From positions 1 to 64,000 of the forward strand of contig QOQU01000003.1 in NCBI GenBank assembly GCA_003327455.1: DNA of 64,000 nt. Reading direction: 5' to 3'. The DNA is from Anaerolineae bacterium (GTDB taxonomy: Bacteria; Chloroflexota; Anaerolineae; Anaerolineales; UBA4823). The translations under genes and the position numbers were made by a program. The notes under the pieces were generated by a model, which saw nothing but the letters and a program-made list of their open reading frames with translations, did not search any database and was not told the DNA's origin. Shown one piece after another: positions 1 through 9,559 of this stretch (positions are counted from its first letter, which is position 1; every line of letters starts with the position of its first letter).

Positions 1-128
1 CGGGCGATAATGTGAACCTGGAAGTGGAGTTGATTGTGCCGGTGGCGCTGGAACAGGGCTCAAAGTTCGCCATCCGCGAAGGCGGTTTGACGGTCGGCGC
101 CGGCGTGATCACCAAGATCTTGGACTAG
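1..128 (+). CDS. tuf: Elongation factor Tu, C-terminal end (partial)
   Basis: Reading from base 3, the frame gives the last 41 residues of EF-Tu, including the C-terminal barrel motif [12 protein letters not shown] and the ending [10 protein letters not shown]-Tu delivers aminoacyl-tRNA to the ribosome as a GTP complex. The 5' part lies outside the window. Only 7 bases separate its stop from rpsJ, so it is probably the start of the same transcript, the usual str-S10 order. Confidence 0.95.
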   Translation, partial: GDNVNLEVELIVPVALEQGSKFAIREGGLTVGAGVITKILD

Positions 129-135
129 GTAGGAT

Positions 136-444
136 ATGGCTAAACAGAAGATACGCATTCGTTTAAAAGCATACGATCATCGCGTTCTTGATCAATCGGC
201 GAAGCGAATCGTCGAAACTGCAGAGCGGACGGGTGCACGGGTTGTCGGCCCGGTCCCTCTGCCAACTCGGATCGAGAGATTCACGGTGCGACGCTCAACC
301 TTTATCGATAAGGACTCGCATGAGCATTTTGAAATTCGCACTCATAATCGCCTGATTGATGTTTTAGATCCTGACTCTAAGACGATTGATATGTTGATGA
401 GATTGAACCTCCCTGCGGGAGTGGATATCGAAATCAAAATTTAA
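136..444 (+). CDS. rpsJ: 30S ribosomal protein S10
   Basis: 102 aa, normal length for S10. It opens with [18 protein letters not shown] and ends with the [11 protein letters not shown] strand, both typical of the family. S10 sits in the 30S head and also acts as NusE in antitermination complexes. The start follows a GTAGGAT ribosome-binding site just after tuf. The next gene, rplC, is separated by an unusually long 190-bp gap that contains hairpins. Confidence 0.97.
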   Translation: MAKQKIRIRLKAYDHRVLDQSAKRIVETAERTGARVVGPVPLPTRIERFTVRRSTFIDKDSHEHFEIRTHNRLIDVLDPDSKTIDMLMRLNLPAGVDIEIKI

Positions 445-634
445 CAATTTACATTGCGAAAGGGTACGAACCTTTCGCTGAGAAGAACAGGCAACGCAAG
501 AACGATCCTGTACGTGCACCCAAAATTCGCGTTGTTGTGCGGCAGATCGGATGACTGCGTTGCGGTCAGGGATGATGCAGTCGTGCCCAGACTGACAGTC
601 CCGCAAGATATTTTGATATTAGGAGACAATCGAG
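445..634 (+). promoter_or_regulatory. Structured gap between rpsJ and rplC, possible leader
   Basis: This is the longest gap in the S10-S14 part of the cluster. It contains a perfect 8-bp hairpin (GCGAAAGG 456-463 with CCTTTCGC 471-478, 7-nt loop) and a second stem (GACTGCGT 553-560 with ATGCAGTC 575-582, one G-U pair). No ORF in it looks real. In E. coli, L4 regulates the S10 operon through a leader upstream of rpsJ; a leader role here, upstream of L3/L4, is inference only. Confidence 0.4.
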
Positions 635-1267
635 ATGATAAAAGGGCTTCTTGGCAAAAAAGTCGGTATGACTCAGATTTTCGACGAGTCGGGCATAGCC
701 ATTCCGGTCACCCTGATCGAGGCCGGACCCTGTTATGTTACTCAAATCCGAACCGTTGAAAATGATGGCTATGCTGCAGTGCAATTAGGCTTTGAGGAAG
801 TTAAGCCGAAGCGGCTGACCGGCGGCGAACTTGGGCACTTGAAGCGCAACAATCTCCCTCCGTTGCGCTTTTTACGCGAGTTTCGCGAAAAACAACCCGA
901 AGTGTCCGAGGGTGATAAAGTGACTGTTGACCAGGTGTTCGCCGTGGGAGAACTCGTTGATGTGACCGGTATCAGCAAAGGCAAGGGCTTTGCTGGAGCT
1001 GTGAAGCGCTATCATTTTGGCGGTGGTAAGAAGACGCATGGTCAGTCCGATCGTTGGCGTGCTCCTGGGGCGCGCAGTTCAGGTACAACCCCCGGGCGGG
1101 TTTTCAAAGGCTCGCGTGGGCCAGGGCACATGGGCAATGAACGGGTCACCGTTCAGAATTTGAAGATTGTGTTCGTGGATGCCGAACGCAATCTGCTGGG
1201 TGTGCGTGGCGCAGTACCGGGTCCGAAAGGCGGTTTATTGATGATCAAGGGAGCTCGTAAGCAATAG
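635..1267 (+). CDS. rplC: 50S ribosomal protein L3
   Basis: 210 aa. The start MIKGLLGKKVGMTQIFDESG and the central GISKGKGFAGAVKRYHFGGG and GSRGPGHMGNERVT motifs are diagnostic of L3, which initiates 50S assembly and reaches the peptidyl-transferase centre. AGGAG lies 9 bases before the ATG. Its stop overlaps the start region of rplD. Confidence 0.97.
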   Translation: MIKGLLGKKVGMTQIFDESGIAIPVTLIEAGPCYVTQIRTVENDGYAAVQLGFEEVKPKRLTGGELGHLKRNNLPPLRFLREFREKQPEVSEGDKVTVDQVFAVGELVDVTGISKGKGFAGAVKRYHFGGGKKTHGQSDRWRAPGARSSGTTPGRVFKGSRGPGHMGNERVTVQNLKIVFVDAERNLLGVRGAVPGPKGGLLMIKGARKQ

Positions 1268-1281
1268 TGAGGAGCGATGGA

Positions 1282-1911
1282 ATGATTGTAGATGTCTTAA
1301 ATATGCAAGGCGAAAAAGTAAACACGATCGAGCTGCCGGCAGCAATCTTTGAAGCGCCGACGAATGTTAGCTTGATGCATCAGGCTTATGTTCGTCAGAT
1401 GGCAAATGCGCGCCTGGGTACGCATAAAACCAAAGGGCGCAGTGAGGTTGAAGGTGGTGGTCAAAAACCCTGGCGGCAGAAGGGTACCGGGCGAGCGAGA
1501 CAAGGCTCGCGGCGCGCTCCGCAGTGGGTTGGAGGTGGCAAAGTACATACCCCCAAACCTCGTGATTATGAGCAGAGAATGCCAAAGAAAATGCGTCGTG
1601 CTGCGCTGCGTTCGGCACTCTCTATCAAGGCTGCCGGACAGGGCATTGTGGTCCTGGATGAACTGGCATTACCCGAAGCGAAAACTCGCCTGATGGCAGA
1701 AGCTCTTGACCGTTTGGTTGGGGATTCGAGTGCATTGGTCTTGATTCCCTCAAAAGATGCGGTTTATGAGCCGGTTATCCGTTCGACCAACAATCTGCCA
1801 GATGCAAAAACTCTGTTGGCAAATTACCTGAACATTCGGGATTTGTTGAAGTATGACAAGGTAGTCATGCCTCTCAAAGCCTTGGATGTGCTGGTATCGT
1901 TTTTAGGATAG
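1282..1911 (+). CDS. rplD: 50S ribosomal protein L4
   Basis: 209 aa from this ATG. The loop motif [20 protein letters not shown], which lines the exit tunnel, and the following [17 protein letters not shown] segment identify L4. I prefer ATG 1282 because AGGAG (1270-1274) sits 7 bases ahead. A GTG at 1267 overlapping the rplC stop would add five residues and has no comparable Shine-Dalgarno. L4 is a feedback regulator of the S10 operon in enterobacteria; whether that holds here is unknown. Confidence 0.95.
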   Translation: MIVDVLNMQGEKVNTIELPAAIFEAPTNVSLMHQAYVRQMANARLGTHKTKGRSEVEGGGQKPWRQKGTGRARQGSRRAPQWVGGGKVHTPKPRDYEQRMPKKMRRAALRSALSIKAAGQGIVVLDELALPEAKTRLMAEALDRLVGDSSALVLIPSKDAVYEPVIRSTNNLPDAKTLLANYLNIRDLLKYDKVVMPLKALDVLVSFLG

Positions 1912-1924
1912 GTTGGAGGCAGAC

Positions 1925-2227
1925 ATGTCTACGATTTATGATGTATTACGCCGTCCGATCATCACGGAAAAAACCAATTATCTAAATTCCGATCTGCACC
2001 AGTATGTGTTTGAGGTCGCTCCGGATGCAAGCAAGACTTTGGTGAAAGATGCCATTGAGCTGCTCTTCAATGTCCATGTATTGCGGGTGAATGTGATTAA
2101 TCTTCCCGCCAAGCGAACCCGAAGAGCAAGAAACCGCCGGCTAAGGGTCAGACGCAGTGGCTACAAAAAAGCTATCGTCACGCTGGCTCCCGAAGATACA
2201 ATACCCATTTTTGAAGGGGTGAAGTAA
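1925..2227 (+). CDS. rplW: 50S ribosomal protein L23
   Basis: 100 aa. The motif [14 protein letters not shown] at the start and the region [25 protein letters not shown] match L23, the tunnel-exit protein that docks trigger factor and SRP. GGAGG at 1915-1919 sets ATG 1925 as the start rather than the in-frame TTG at 1913. The stop TAA shares a base with the rplB ATG, so translation is probably coupled. Confidence 0.96.
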   Translation: MSTIYDVLRRPIITEKTNYLNSDLHQYVFEVAPDASKTLVKDAIELLFNVHVLRVNVINLPAKRTRRARNRRLRVRRSGYKKAIVTLAPEDTIPIFEGVK

Positions 2228-3063
2228 TGGCTGTTAAAACTTACAAACCCACAACCCCAGGACAACGCGGCATGACCGGCTATACCTTCGAGGAGATCAC
2301 CAAAACCTCCCCGGAGCGGTCATTGTTGGTTCCATTGCGCAAGAAAGGTGGACGGAATGCTTATGGACGGGTTACTGTTCGCCATCGAGGTGGTGGCAAT
2401 CGCCGGTTTATTCGCATTGTAGATTTCAAAAGAGATAAGCGCGGCATTCCGGCACGGGTGGCAGCCATTGAGTACGATCCCAATCGAACTGCCCGCCTGG
2501 CTCTTTTGCACTACGCAGATGGTGAGAAGCGGTATATCCTTGCTCCACTGGACTTGAAAGTTGGTGATACCGTCCTGGCAGGACCTGAAGCTGAAATTCG
2601 CCCCGGGAACAGTTTGCCGATTGCCAATATCCCGGTGGGAACGATGGTTCATAATATCGAACTCAAAGTTGGTAAAGGTGGTCAACTGGTTCGAGCGGCT
2701 GGAGGTTCTGCTCAACTGCTGGCAAAAGAGGGCAATTACGCTCAAATTCGCTTGCCTTCTGGCGAAGTGCGTTTGGTTTTACAACAGTGTTATGCGACCA
2801 TTGGGCAGGTGGGCAATGTTGACCACAGCAATGTGAAACTGGGCAAAGCCGGACGGAAGCGTCACCTTGGCATTCGTCCGACGGTGCGAGGCACCGCGAT
2901 GAGTCCGCGCGACCATCCTCACGGAGGTGGTGAAGGTCGTCAACCAATCGGTATGCCAGGCCCGAAAAGCCCTTGGGGTAAACCAACCCGAGGGTATAAA
3001 ACCCGCCGTAACAAGCAAACCGATCAGTATATTGTGCGTCGGCGGAGTAAGAAGCGACGCTAA
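2227..3063 (+). CDS. rplB: 50S ribosomal protein L2
   Basis: 278 aa, normal for L2. It begins [19 protein letters not shown] and ends with the conserved [14 protein letters not shown] and [20 protein letters not shown] segments. The histidine in HPHGGG belongs to the loop near the peptidyl-transferase centre. L2 is needed for subunit association and peptide-bond formation. The start overlaps the rplW stop by one base. Confidence 0.97.
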   Translation: MAVKTYKPTTPGQRGMTGYTFEEITKTSPERSLLVPLRKKGGRNAYGRVTVRHRGGGNRRFIRIVDFKRDKRGIPARVAAIEYDPNRTARLALLHYADGEKRYILAPLDLKVGDTVLAGPEAEIRPGNSLPIANIPVGTMVHNIELKVGKGGQLVRAAGGSAQLLAKEGNYAQIRLPSGEVRLVLQQCYATIGQVGNVDHSNVKLGKAGRKRHLGIRPTVRGTAMSPRDHPHGGGEGRQPIGMPGPKSPWGKPTRGYKTRRNKQTDQYIVRRRSKKRR

Positions 3064-3108
3064 ATTGAACTGAAATAAACGGATGAAAAACCGAATGGAG
3101 AAGATGGA

Positions 3109-3393
3109 ATGGGACGATCACTAAAAAAGGGCCCGTTTGTAGATCCAAAATTGCTTCTTCGCATTGAAGCGATGAATGAAAAAGGCGAAAAGAAGGTGAT
3201 TCGCACCTGGAGCCGCGATAGTACGATTTTCCCACAGATGGTTGGTCATACCATTGCCGTCCATGACGGTCGCCGCCATGTACCGATCTACATCACTGAA
3301 AATATGGTTGGCCATAAGTTGGGAGAATTTGCCCCAACACGGACATTTCGCGGTCATGTGGCAGAAAAGAAAGTGAAGCGAGGGAAGAAATAA
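3109..3393 (+). CDS. rpsS: 30S ribosomal protein S19
   Basis: 94 aa. The start [12 protein letters not shown] and the core [22 protein letters not shown], then [16 protein letters not shown], are the S19 signature. S19 pairs with S13 in the 30S head. The stop TAA overlaps the ATG of rplV by one base. Confidence 0.97.
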   Translation: MGRSLKKGPFVDPKLLLRIEAMNEKGEKKVIRTWSRDSTIFPQMVGHTIAVHDGRRHVPIYITENMVGHKLGEFAPTRTFRGHVAEKKVKRGKK

Positions 3394-3734
3394 TGAGTAT
3401 GGATATTCGCGCTCATGCTAACTATATCCCGCATTCACCGCAGAAGGTGCGTTTGCTGGTCGATCTGGTGCGAGGGAAACGAGCTACAGAAGCTCAGGAT
3501 ATTCTCCGCTTTGCACCTCAGGCGGCTGCAACACCTTTATTGAAATTAATAAATTCAGCGATAGCGAATGCGGAAGAGAATTTTGGCCTTAATGTTGAGG
3601 ATCTGGTTATCCACACGATCTATGCAAATGAAGCTCCGACCCGCAAGTGGCGCAAGTTCGGAGCGCGGGGTCGGTTTAAACCCTGGTTGCGGCGTTCCTC
3701 CCATATCACGGTCATTTTGCGCGAGAAAGAGTAA
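3393..3734 (+). CDS. rplV: 50S ribosomal protein L22
   Basis: 113 aa. The N-terminal ANYIPHSPQKVRLLVDLVRG and the long beta-hairpin ending in RFKPWLRRSSHITVILRE identify L22, which lines the exit tunnel with L4. It is translationally coupled to rpsS by a one-base overlap. A second ATG two codons in (MSMD) is also possible. Confidence 0.96.
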   Translation: MSMDIRAHANYIPHSPQKVRLLVDLVRGKRATEAQDILRFAPQAAATPLLKLINSAIANAEENFGLNVEDLVIHTIYANEAPTRKWRKFGARGRFKPWLRRSSHITVILREKE

Positions 3735-3752
3735 TCCAGGAAGGAGAAGTTT

Positions 3753-4430
3753 ATGGGTCGTAAAGTCCATCCGATTGGCTTTCGTTTGAAAATCAACAAA
3801 ACCTGGGAAGGTCGCTGGTATGCCGAAGGCAGTGAGTATGTTGACCAGCTTCATCAGGACTTTCAAATTCGCCAAATCGTTTACAACGAGGCGCCGCGAG
3901 CGGGTGTTTCACGCGTGGAAATTGAACGTTTCCCGGGTAAGGTGAAGGTGGTTGTCAATACTGCCAAACCGGGCGTCTTGATTGGACGCAAAGGGGAAAG
4001 CGTCAAGAAGATGCGCACCGAATTAGAGCAACTGGTTGGGAAGAAGATCGATTTGGAGATCAAGGAAATTCCCTATCCCGACCTGGACGCTTACCTGGTG
4101 GCGACAACGATTGCGGAACAGCTCGAACGACGTATTTCCTATCAGCGAGCCATGAAGCGCGCCATTCAGCAAGCCATGCGCCAGGGAGCGCAAGGAATCC
4201 GGGTCGAAATCGGTGGTCGTTTAAGCGGTGCAGAGATGGCCCGAACGGTGAACATGCGTGAAGGACAGGTTCCGCGCCAGACTCTTCGGGCAGATATCGA
4301 TTTTGCGAAAACGACGGCTTTGACGACCTATGGGATCATCGGCGTCAAAGTGTGGATTTATCGCGGTGAAGGTAAGCTGGAAACCGAGGAAATGGTCGAA
4401 GCTACCGAGGGAGTGTATGTCAGTGAATAG
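3753..4430 (+). CDS. rpsC: 30S ribosomal protein S3
   Basis: 225 aa. It starts MGRKVHPIGFRLKINKTWEG, carries a KH domain with the GVLIGRKGESVKKM motif (around residues 70-85) and the C-terminal GRLSGAEMARTVNMREGQVP segment. S3 forms part of the mRNA entry channel and helicase activity. A GGAAGGAG ribosome-binding site precedes the ATG. Confidence 0.97.
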   Translation: MGRKVHPIGFRLKINKTWEGRWYAEGSEYVDQLHQDFQIRQIVYNEAPRAGVSRVEIERFPGKVKVVVNTAKPGVLIGRKGESVKKMRTELEQLVGKKIDLEIKEIPYPDLDAYLVATTIAEQLERRISYQRAMKRAIQQAMRQGAQGIRVEIGGRLSGAEMARTVNMREGQVPRQTLRADIDFAKTTALTTYGIIGVKVWIYRGEGKLETEEMVEATEGVYVSE

Positions 4431-4505
4431 TCAATCAACTTGCTGTCCTGTCCGATTGGATGGACAGGAGGCAGAGAATTCAAGGATGAAACCGAGGGTG
4501 CAATT

Positions 4506-4937
4506 ATGTTGATGCCAAAGCGTGTTAAGTGGCGGAAGCAAATGCGTGGTCGCATGAAGGGTAAAGCCTATCGCGGCGCAGAAATTGCGTTTGGAGATTA
4601 TGGCTTGCAGGCATTGGAGCCCGGTTGGGTGACGGCGCGGCAGATTGAGGCTGCCCGACGTGCGATTGTACGCGCCATGCGCCGCCGTGGAAAAATCTGG
4701 ATTCGCATTTTCCCGGATAAACCCGTTACCAAAAAACCTGCTGAGACTCGCATGGGTAAAGGTAAGGGAAATGTCGAGTATTGGGTGGCGGTGGTTAAGC
4801 CTGGGCGAATTATGTTCGAGGTCGGCGGAGGATTACCGGAAGACGTTGCAAAAGAAGCACTCCGCTTAGCCCAATACAAGTTTTCGATTAAGACGAAAAT
4901 TGTCAACCGCTTCGAAAGAGCAGGAGGCGAGGCATGA
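4506..4937 (+). CDS. rplP: 50S ribosomal protein L16
   Basis: 143 aa from ATG 4506, matching the family; longer in-frame extension back to 4440 has no homology and is rejected. [19 protein letters not shown], then [26 protein letters not shown], are diagnostic. L16 helps position the tRNA elbow in the A site. Its last codons overlap the rpmC start in an ATGA arrangement. Confidence 0.96.
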   Translation: MLMPKRVKWRKQMRGRMKGKAYRGAEIAFGDYGLQALEPGWVTARQIEAARRAIVRAMRRRGKIWIRIFPDKPVTKKPAETRMGKGKGNVEYWVAVVKPGRIMFEVGGGLPEDVAKEALRLAQYKFSIKTKIVNRFERAGGEA

Positions 4938-5146
4938 AAGTGAGTGAAATTCGAGCCTTGTCAGATGCTGAATTGGTAAAGAAAATCAACGATACCCGAG
5001 AGGCGTTGATGAACTTGCGTTTTCAACTGGCAATGGGAAGCCTCACGGATACTTCTGCTCTCAGGCGAACCCGTCGAGATTTAGCGCGCCTGTTGACCGT
5101 TCAACGAGAACGCCAACTCTCTATCGTCAGGGAGGGTGAGAAATGA
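4934..5146 (+). CDS. rpmC: 50S ribosomal protein L29
   Basis: 70 aa, small and helical. [14 protein letters not shown] and [20 protein letters not shown] match L29, which lies beside L23 at the tunnel exit. It overlaps both neighbours by 4 bases (ATGA), so it is coupled to rplP and rpsQ. Confidence 0.95.
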   Translation: MKVSEIRALSDAELVKKINDTREALMNLRFQLAMGSLTDTSALRRTRRDLARLLTVQRERQLSIVREGEK

Positions 5147-5427
5147 ATACCCGTCGAAGATTGACCGGTGTTGTGGTAAGCAACAAAATGGAGAAAACTG
5201 TGGTGGTCGAGGTCAGCCGCACCTATATTCATCAACTCTATAAGAAAGTGGTGCGAAGTAAAAAACGGTTTATGGCGCACGATGAGAAGAATTGCCAGAT
5301 CGGTGATCAGGTGCGTATTGTTGAGAGCCGGCCGCTTTCTCGCCGCAAACGGTGGGTGGTTGAAGAGATTCTGCGCCATCAGATCGGGGTTGAGATGCCA
5401 GAACATGCTCAGGGAGGTGAGCAATGA
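5143..5427 (+). CDS. rpsQ: 30S ribosomal protein S17
   Basis: 94 aa OB-fold protein. [21 protein letters not shown] at the N-terminus (read from residue 4) and [19 protein letters not shown] near the end are the S17 signature. S17 binds 16S rRNA early in assembly. 4-base overlaps with rpmC and rplN. Confidence 0.96.
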   Translation: MNTRRRLTGVVVSNKMEKTVVVEVSRTYIHQLYKKVVRSKKRFMAHDEKNCQIGDQVRIVESRPLSRRKRWVVEEILRHQIGVEMPEHAQGGEQ

Positions 5428-5795
5428 TCCAGCAAGAATCGCGCTTGAAGGTTGCCGATAATACCGGGGCCCGTGAAATTTTGGTCATTCACATCATGGG
5501 CGGTTCGACCCGTCGTTATGGGCGTGTGGGTGATGTAGTAATTGCCACTGTCAAATCGGCTGCCCCGCACGGTGCGGTTAAGAAAAGCGATATTGTCAAG
5601 GCTGTTGTGGTACGCTGTGCGAAAGAGTGGCGGCGGGAAGATGGGTCTTATATTCGCTTCGACGATAACGCTGCCGTCATTCTCGACACCGATGGTAAAA
5701 ATCCCAAAGGCACGCGTATCTTTGGTCCGGTCGCTCGTGAACTGCGTGAAAAAGGTTTTATGAAGATCGTCTCTTTGGCGCCGGAAGTGCTTTAG
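5424..5795 (+). CDS. rplN: 50S ribosomal protein L14
   Basis: 123 aa. [19 protein letters not shown] and the C-terminal [19 protein letters not shown] are typical. L14 forms an intersubunit bridge and is the docking site of the silencing factor RsfS. It overlaps the rpsQ stop by 4 bases. Confidence 0.97.
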   Translation: MIQQESRLKVADNTGAREILVIHIMGGSTRRYGRVGDVVIATVKSAAPHGAVKKSDIVKAVVVRCAKEWRREDGSYIRFDDNAAVILDTDGKNPKGTRIFGPVARELREKGFMKIVSLAPEVL

Positions 5796-5812
5796 GGAGA
5801 GGAGTGGTAGCG

Positions 5813-6145
5813 ATGAAAGTAAAAATTCGCAAAGGCGATAAAGTCGAAGTGATTTCCGGAAAAGAAGAAGATCGCGGCAAACGAGGCGAGGTAATTCGAG
5901 TTCTGGTGGATGAAGGGCGCGTGGTCGTGCAGGGAGTCAATATCCGGAAAAAGCATCAACGCGCCGTTCAGACGCAAGGACGACGCAACATTACCCCTGG
6001 CATTGTTGAGTTTGAAGGGCCAATCCATATTTCCAATGTGATGCTGGTTTGCCCGAAATGCGATCAGCCCACGCGAGTTGGCGTAGCCCGTGAGGGCAAC
6101 GAAGTGCATCGGGTGTGCAAAAAATGTCAGGCGTGGATTGACTAA
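5813..6145 (+). CDS. rplX: 50S ribosomal protein L24
   Basis: 110 aa from ATG 5813. A KOW motif (KIRKGDKVEVISGKEEDRGK) fills the N-terminus. The C-terminus has two CxxC pairs (CPKC and CKKC), a possible zinc site seen in many L24 proteins. A GTG at 5804 would add three residues, but it overlaps the GGAGAGGAG ribosome-binding site, so the ATG is better placed. Confidence 0.95.
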   Translation: MKVKIRKGDKVEVISGKEEDRGKRGEVIRVLVDEGRVVVQGVNIRKKHQRAVQTQGRRNITPGIVEFEGPIHISNVMLVCPKCDQPTRVGVAREGNEVHRVCKKCQAWID

Positions 6146-6165
6146 TCCGCAAGTGGGAGTAAGGT

Positions 6166-6711
6166 ATGAATCACTTGAGAGAACGATATAAAAAAGAAGT
6201 TGCACCCGCATTGATGAAAAGCCTCAACTTGACGAATGTGATGCAGGTCCCAAGGATCAAGAAGGTGGTCGTCAATGTTGGTGTTGGTGAAGCTTTAGAT
6301 AATCCGAAGGCGCTGGAGGCAGCCGTTGAGGACATAACCAAGATCACCGGTCAAAAACCCGTGATTACCAAAGCCCGCAAAAGCATTGCTGCTTTCAAGC
6401 TTCGCGAGGGTCGGGCAATCGGGGTCAAGGTGACTTTGCGTGGTGAGCGCATGTGGGATTTTTTAGACCGCTTGATGAACATTGCTCTACCCCGGGTGCG
6501 TGATTTTCGCGGGGTTCCCACAGACGCTTTTGATGGACGCGGAAACTATACCCTGGGTCTGCGTGAGCAACTGGTCTTTCCTGAAATTGATTATGACAAA
6601 ATCGACAAACTGCGCGGCCTGGAAATTAGCATTGTTACCTCAGCCCGCACGGACGAAGAAGGTCGTCAATTACTCAAATTATTGGGCATGCCCTTCAAGA
6701 AGGATGGGTAG
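6166..6711 (+). CDS. rplE: 50S ribosomal protein L5
   Basis: 181 aa. [18 protein letters not shown] at the N-terminus, [18 protein letters not shown], then [19 protein letters not shown] and PEIDYDKID identify L5, which carries 5S rRNA into the 50S subunit with L18 and touches the P-site tRNA. Confidence 0.97.
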   Translation: MNHLRERYKKEVAPALMKSLNLTNVMQVPRIKKVVVNVGVGEALDNPKALEAAVEDITKITGQKPVITKARKSIAAFKLREGRAIGVKVTLRGERMWDFLDRLMNIALPRVRDFRGVPTDAFDGRGNYTLGLREQLVFPEIDYDKIDKLRGLEISIVTSARTDEEGRQLLKLLGMPFKKDG

Positions 6712-6714
6712 AAC

Positions 6715-6897
6715 ATGGCAAAAAAATGCATGATGATTCGAGAAACACGCCGCAAGTACCCTAATCGGGTGCGGAATCGCTGCAAAATTTGTGGACGGCC
6801 ACGAGGCTATATCAGACGGTTCGGATTATGCCGCATTTGCTTTCGCGAGATAGCCCTGCAAGGCAAAATCCCCGGCGTTACCAAGTCTTCGTGGTAA
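6715..6897 (+). CDS. rpsZ: 30S ribosomal protein S14, zinc type
   Basis: 60 aa, the short zinc-binding form of S14. Four cysteines at residues 23, 26, 39 and 42 (CKIC and CRIC) form the zinc ribbon. The ending GVTKSSW is typical. It lies 3 bases after rplE. Confidence 0.97.
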   Translation: MAKKCMMIRETRRKYPNRVRNRCKICGRPRGYIRRFGLCRICFREIALQGKIPGVTKSSW

Positions 6898-6915
6898 ACG
6901 GATGGAGTGTGAAAG

Positions 6916-7329
6916 ATGAGTGTAAATGATCCAATTGCCGATATGTTAACTCGCATCCGCAATGCCATTCTGGCTGGTCATACGTTGGTGGCGCTGCCCA
7001 GTTCAAAGTTGAAAGTTGCCATTGCGAAAATCCTCCAGGAAGAAGGCTATATTAGCAATTACGAGGTCGTCGATGGCAAGAGCGCCGGGCAAAAGATCCT
7101 TCGGATTAACCTGAAGTATGTCGGTGAGCGCCGCAATCGTAAACCGGTAATTACCGGTCTGGAACGTGTCAGCCGTCCTGGAAGACGGGTCTATGCGGGT
7201 AAGAAAGAAATCCCCTGGGTATTATCCGGGATTGGGATTGCTATCTTATCCACTCCAAAGGGAGTGATGACCGGCAAACGAGCCCGTCAATTGGGTGTGG
7301 GCGGCGAGGTGATTTGTAAAATATGGTAA
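6916..7329 (+). CDS. rpsH: 30S ribosomal protein S8
   Basis: 137 aa. The opening [18 protein letters not shown] and the C-terminal [20 protein letters not shown] with final EVICKIW are the S8 signature. S8 is a primary 16S rRNA binder; in E. coli it is the repressor of the spc operon. Confidence 0.97.
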   Translation: MSVNDPIADMLTRIRNAILAGHTLVALPSSKLKVAIAKILQEEGYISNYEVVDGKSAGQKILRINLKYVGERRNRKPVITGLERVSRPGRRVYAGKKEIPWVLSGIGIAILSTPKGVMTGKRARQLGVGGEVICKIW

Positions 7330-7398
7330 TAAATCCATGGGTGAGAACGGGCATTCAGAGTATAGACCCGGTTTCACCTGTGAAGGAGGTAAAGTAGC

Positions 7399-7944
7399 GT
7401 GTCGCGAATAGGAAGAATGCCGATCACAGTACCGAAAGGGGTCGAGGTGCACGTTGAAGGCACTTCGATTAAAGTCAAGGGACCGAAGGGCGAGCTTCGC
7501 TATGTCTTTCCAGGTGATATGAAGGTTTCGTTATCAGATAGCGAAATTCACGTCCAACGTCCTTCAGATACAAACCAGCATCGCGCCTTACACGGTATGA
7601 CGCGCGCCTTGATTCAGAATATGGTTACCGGGGTGAGCAGCGGTTTTGAGAAGGTGCTGGAAATCAACGGTGTGGGATACCGCGCCGAGATGGATGGGAA
7701 GACCTTGGTTTTGTATGTAGGTTATTCGCATCCGGTGCGCATGGATCCTCCCGAAGGAATCTCCTTTGATGTGGATGCGAAGACCCGTCAGATTAAAGTG
7801 ATGGGAATCGATAAACAACTCGTCGGCCAGGTAGCCGCGGATGTTCGCAGTGTGCGCCCACCCGAACCATATAAAGGGAAAGGGATTCGCTATATAGACG
7901 AAGTTGTCCGCCGTAAAACTGGTAAAGCAGGTAAGGGAAAGTAA
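7399..7944 (+). CDS. rplF: 50S ribosomal protein L6
   Basis: 181 aa with a GTG start preceded by [26 protein letters not shown], two repeated L6 domains, and the C-terminal [20 protein letters not shown] are diagnostic. L6 lies near the factor-binding site and the sarcin-ricin loop. Confidence 0.97.
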   Translation: MSRIGRMPITVPKGVEVHVEGTSIKVKGPKGELRYVFPGDMKVSLSDSEIHVQRPSDTNQHRALHGMTRALIQNMVTGVSSGFEKVLEINGVGYRAEMDGKTLVLYVGYSHPVRMDPPEGISFDVDAKTRQIKVMGIDKQLVGQVAADVRSVRPPEPYKGKGIRYIDEVVRRKTGKAGKGK

Positions 7945-7945
7945 T

Positions 7946-8311
7946 ATGGCTACGAAATCACGAAATGAAGCTAGGATTCGCAGGCATCTCCATGTGCGCA
8001 AGCGGGTCAGTGGAACGCCCGACCGCCCTCGCTTGAACGTCTTTCGCAGTTTGGCGCAAATCTACGCTCAAATCATTGACGATACCCAGGGTAAAACAAT
8101 TGTTGCCGCTTCAAGTATCGATCATGAGTTGCGCGAAAAACTGCAGGGCTTAAAAAAATCCGAACAAGCGCGTCTGGTTGGTCTGGCTCTCGCTGAACGG
8201 GCAAAAGCCAAAGGCGTTCGCCAGGTTGTTTTCGATCGAGGCGGTTATAAGTACATTGGTCGGGTAAAAGCCCTGGCAGATGGAGCGCGCGAAGGTGGCC
8301 TGGAGTTTTAA
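7946..8311 (+). CDS. rplR: 50S ribosomal protein L18
   Basis: 121 aa from ATG 7946, one base after the rplF stop. [20 protein letters not shown], the VFRS step and the C-terminal [20 protein letters not shown] mark L18, the main 5S rRNA binder. A longer in-frame extension back to 7904 would run inside rplF and is not supported. Confidence 0.96.
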   Translation: MATKSRNEARIRRHLHVRKRVSGTPDRPRLNVFRSLAQIYAQIIDDTQGKTIVAASSIDHELREKLQGLKKSEQARLVGLALAERAKAKGVRQVVFDRGGYKYIGRVKALADGAREGGLEF

Positions 8312-8340
8312 GTTTCGATGACTCTTTTATGGAGTAAATC

Positions 8341-8865
8341 ATGACGGATTATATGGAATTTGAACCAGAATATGATGAGCGCATCGTTGAGATTGCGAGA
8401 GTTGCCAAAGTGGTCAAAGGCGGTCGGCGCTTTGCCTTCCGGGTGACCGTGGTAGTCGGAGACAACCGCGGCCAGGTGGGCATTGGGGTTGGGAAAGCCA
8501 ATGCCGTGCAAGATGCAATGCGCAAAGCGGTCGAACGCGGGCGTAAAAACATGCACAAAATTGCCCTCTATGACACGACAATTCCTCACGAAGTGATTGG
8601 TAAGATCGGAGGAGCGAAAGTCCTTTTGAAACCGGCTTCGCGAGGAACAGGTGTGATCGCCGGGGGCGGGGTGCGCGCTGTGCTGGAAGCAGCCGGTATC
8701 TCGGACATTTTGACCAAATCCCTGGGCAGCAGCAATCTTCTCAATGTCGTCAAAGCGACCATGCTGGCGTTAGACCAATTGAAAGATCCGCAAGCTGAGG
8801 CTGCTCGGCGCGGGAAGAGCGTAGCGGATGTCACTCCGTTCTGGGATAGGAGGAAGCATGCCTAA
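8341..8865 (+). CDS. rpsE: 30S ribosomal protein S5
   Basis: 174 aa. Double-stranded RNA-binding S5 domain (VKGGRRFAFRVTVVVGDNRG) and the C-terminal domain with GTGVIAGGGVRAVLEAAG, then SSNLLNVVKAT. S5 influences decoding accuracy. Its last 8 bases overlap rpmD. Confidence 0.97.
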   Translation: MTDYMEFEPEYDERIVEIARVAKVVKGGRRFAFRVTVVVGDNRGQVGIGVGKANAVQDAMRKAVERGRKNMHKIALYDTTIPHEVIGKIGGAKVLLKPASRGTGVIAGGGVRAVLEAAGISDILTKSLGSSNLLNVVKATMLALDQLKDPQAEAARRGKSVADVTPFWDRRKHA

Positions 8866-9070
8866 GAAGAAAGAAGAAACTCCGAAAATCGTCCGGATAA
8901 CATTGGTACGCAGCCCAATTGGCTACTCGGAGCGCCAAAAGGCAACCGTTCGCGCCTTGGGGTTACGCCGCATCAATCAAACCGTAGAACATCAAGATAG
9001 CCCGACTCTGCGCGGGATGATCGCTAAAGTTGCTCATCTCATTGATGTAGAAGAAGGGAATGAGGCATGA
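8858..9070 (+). CDS. rpmD: 50S ribosomal protein L30
   Basis: 70 aa from ATG 8858, which has AGGAGG directly upstream and overlaps the end of rpsE by 8 bases. ITLVRSPIGYSERQKATVRA and LGLRRINQTVEHQDSPTLRG are the L30 signature. Confidence 0.96.
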   Translation: MPKKKEETPKIVRITLVRSPIGYSERQKATVRALGLRRINQTVEHQDSPTLRGMIAKVAHLIDVEEGNEA

Positions 9071-9528
9071 AGTTGCATGAGTTAAAACCATCAGAAGGCG
9101 CAAAAAAAGAGCGCAAACGTGTTGGTCGTGGCATTGCTGCCGGCCAGGGTAAGACTGCTGGTCGAGGCACAAAAGGGCAAGGCGCTCGCTCAGGTGGTGG
9201 AACGCGTTTGTACCATCAAGGCGGAAATCTCCCCTTCTTTCGCCGCTTGCCCTTTATTCGCGGTAAAGGTTTTACGCCGATCAACCGGGTCGAATACAAT
9301 GAAGTCAATTTATATCAGTTAACCCAGTTTCCGGAGGGTAGTGAGATTAACCCGCAGACTCTTGCTGCTGCGCGTCTATTACGGGATGAAAGAAATCCGG
9401 TGGTGATTCTGGGTGATGGTGAGTTGCATACCGCGTTGAAAGTGAAAGTCCATCGCGTCAGCAAAGGCGCGCGGGCTAAAATCGAAGCCGCGGGCGGCAG
9501 TGTTGAGCTGATCCAAAGCAAAGAATAA
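9067..9528 (+). CDS. rplO: 50S ribosomal protein L15
   Basis: 153 aa. KLHELKPSEGAKKERKRVGR and the Gly-rich stretch TAGRGTKGQGARSGGG are the N-terminal extension of L15, which threads into 23S rRNA. Overlaps rpmD by 4 bases; secY follows after 31 bases. Confidence 0.97.
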   Translation: MKLHELKPSEGAKKERKRVGRGIAAGQGKTAGRGTKGQGARSGGGTRLYHQGGNLPFFRRLPFIRGKGFTPINRVEYNEVNLYQLTQFPEGSEINPQTLAAARLLRDERNPVVILGDGELHTALKVKVHRVSKGARAKIEAAGGSVELIQSKE

Positions 9529-9559
9529 CTGTGGGCACAAAGGATAAGGAGCCTGTACA

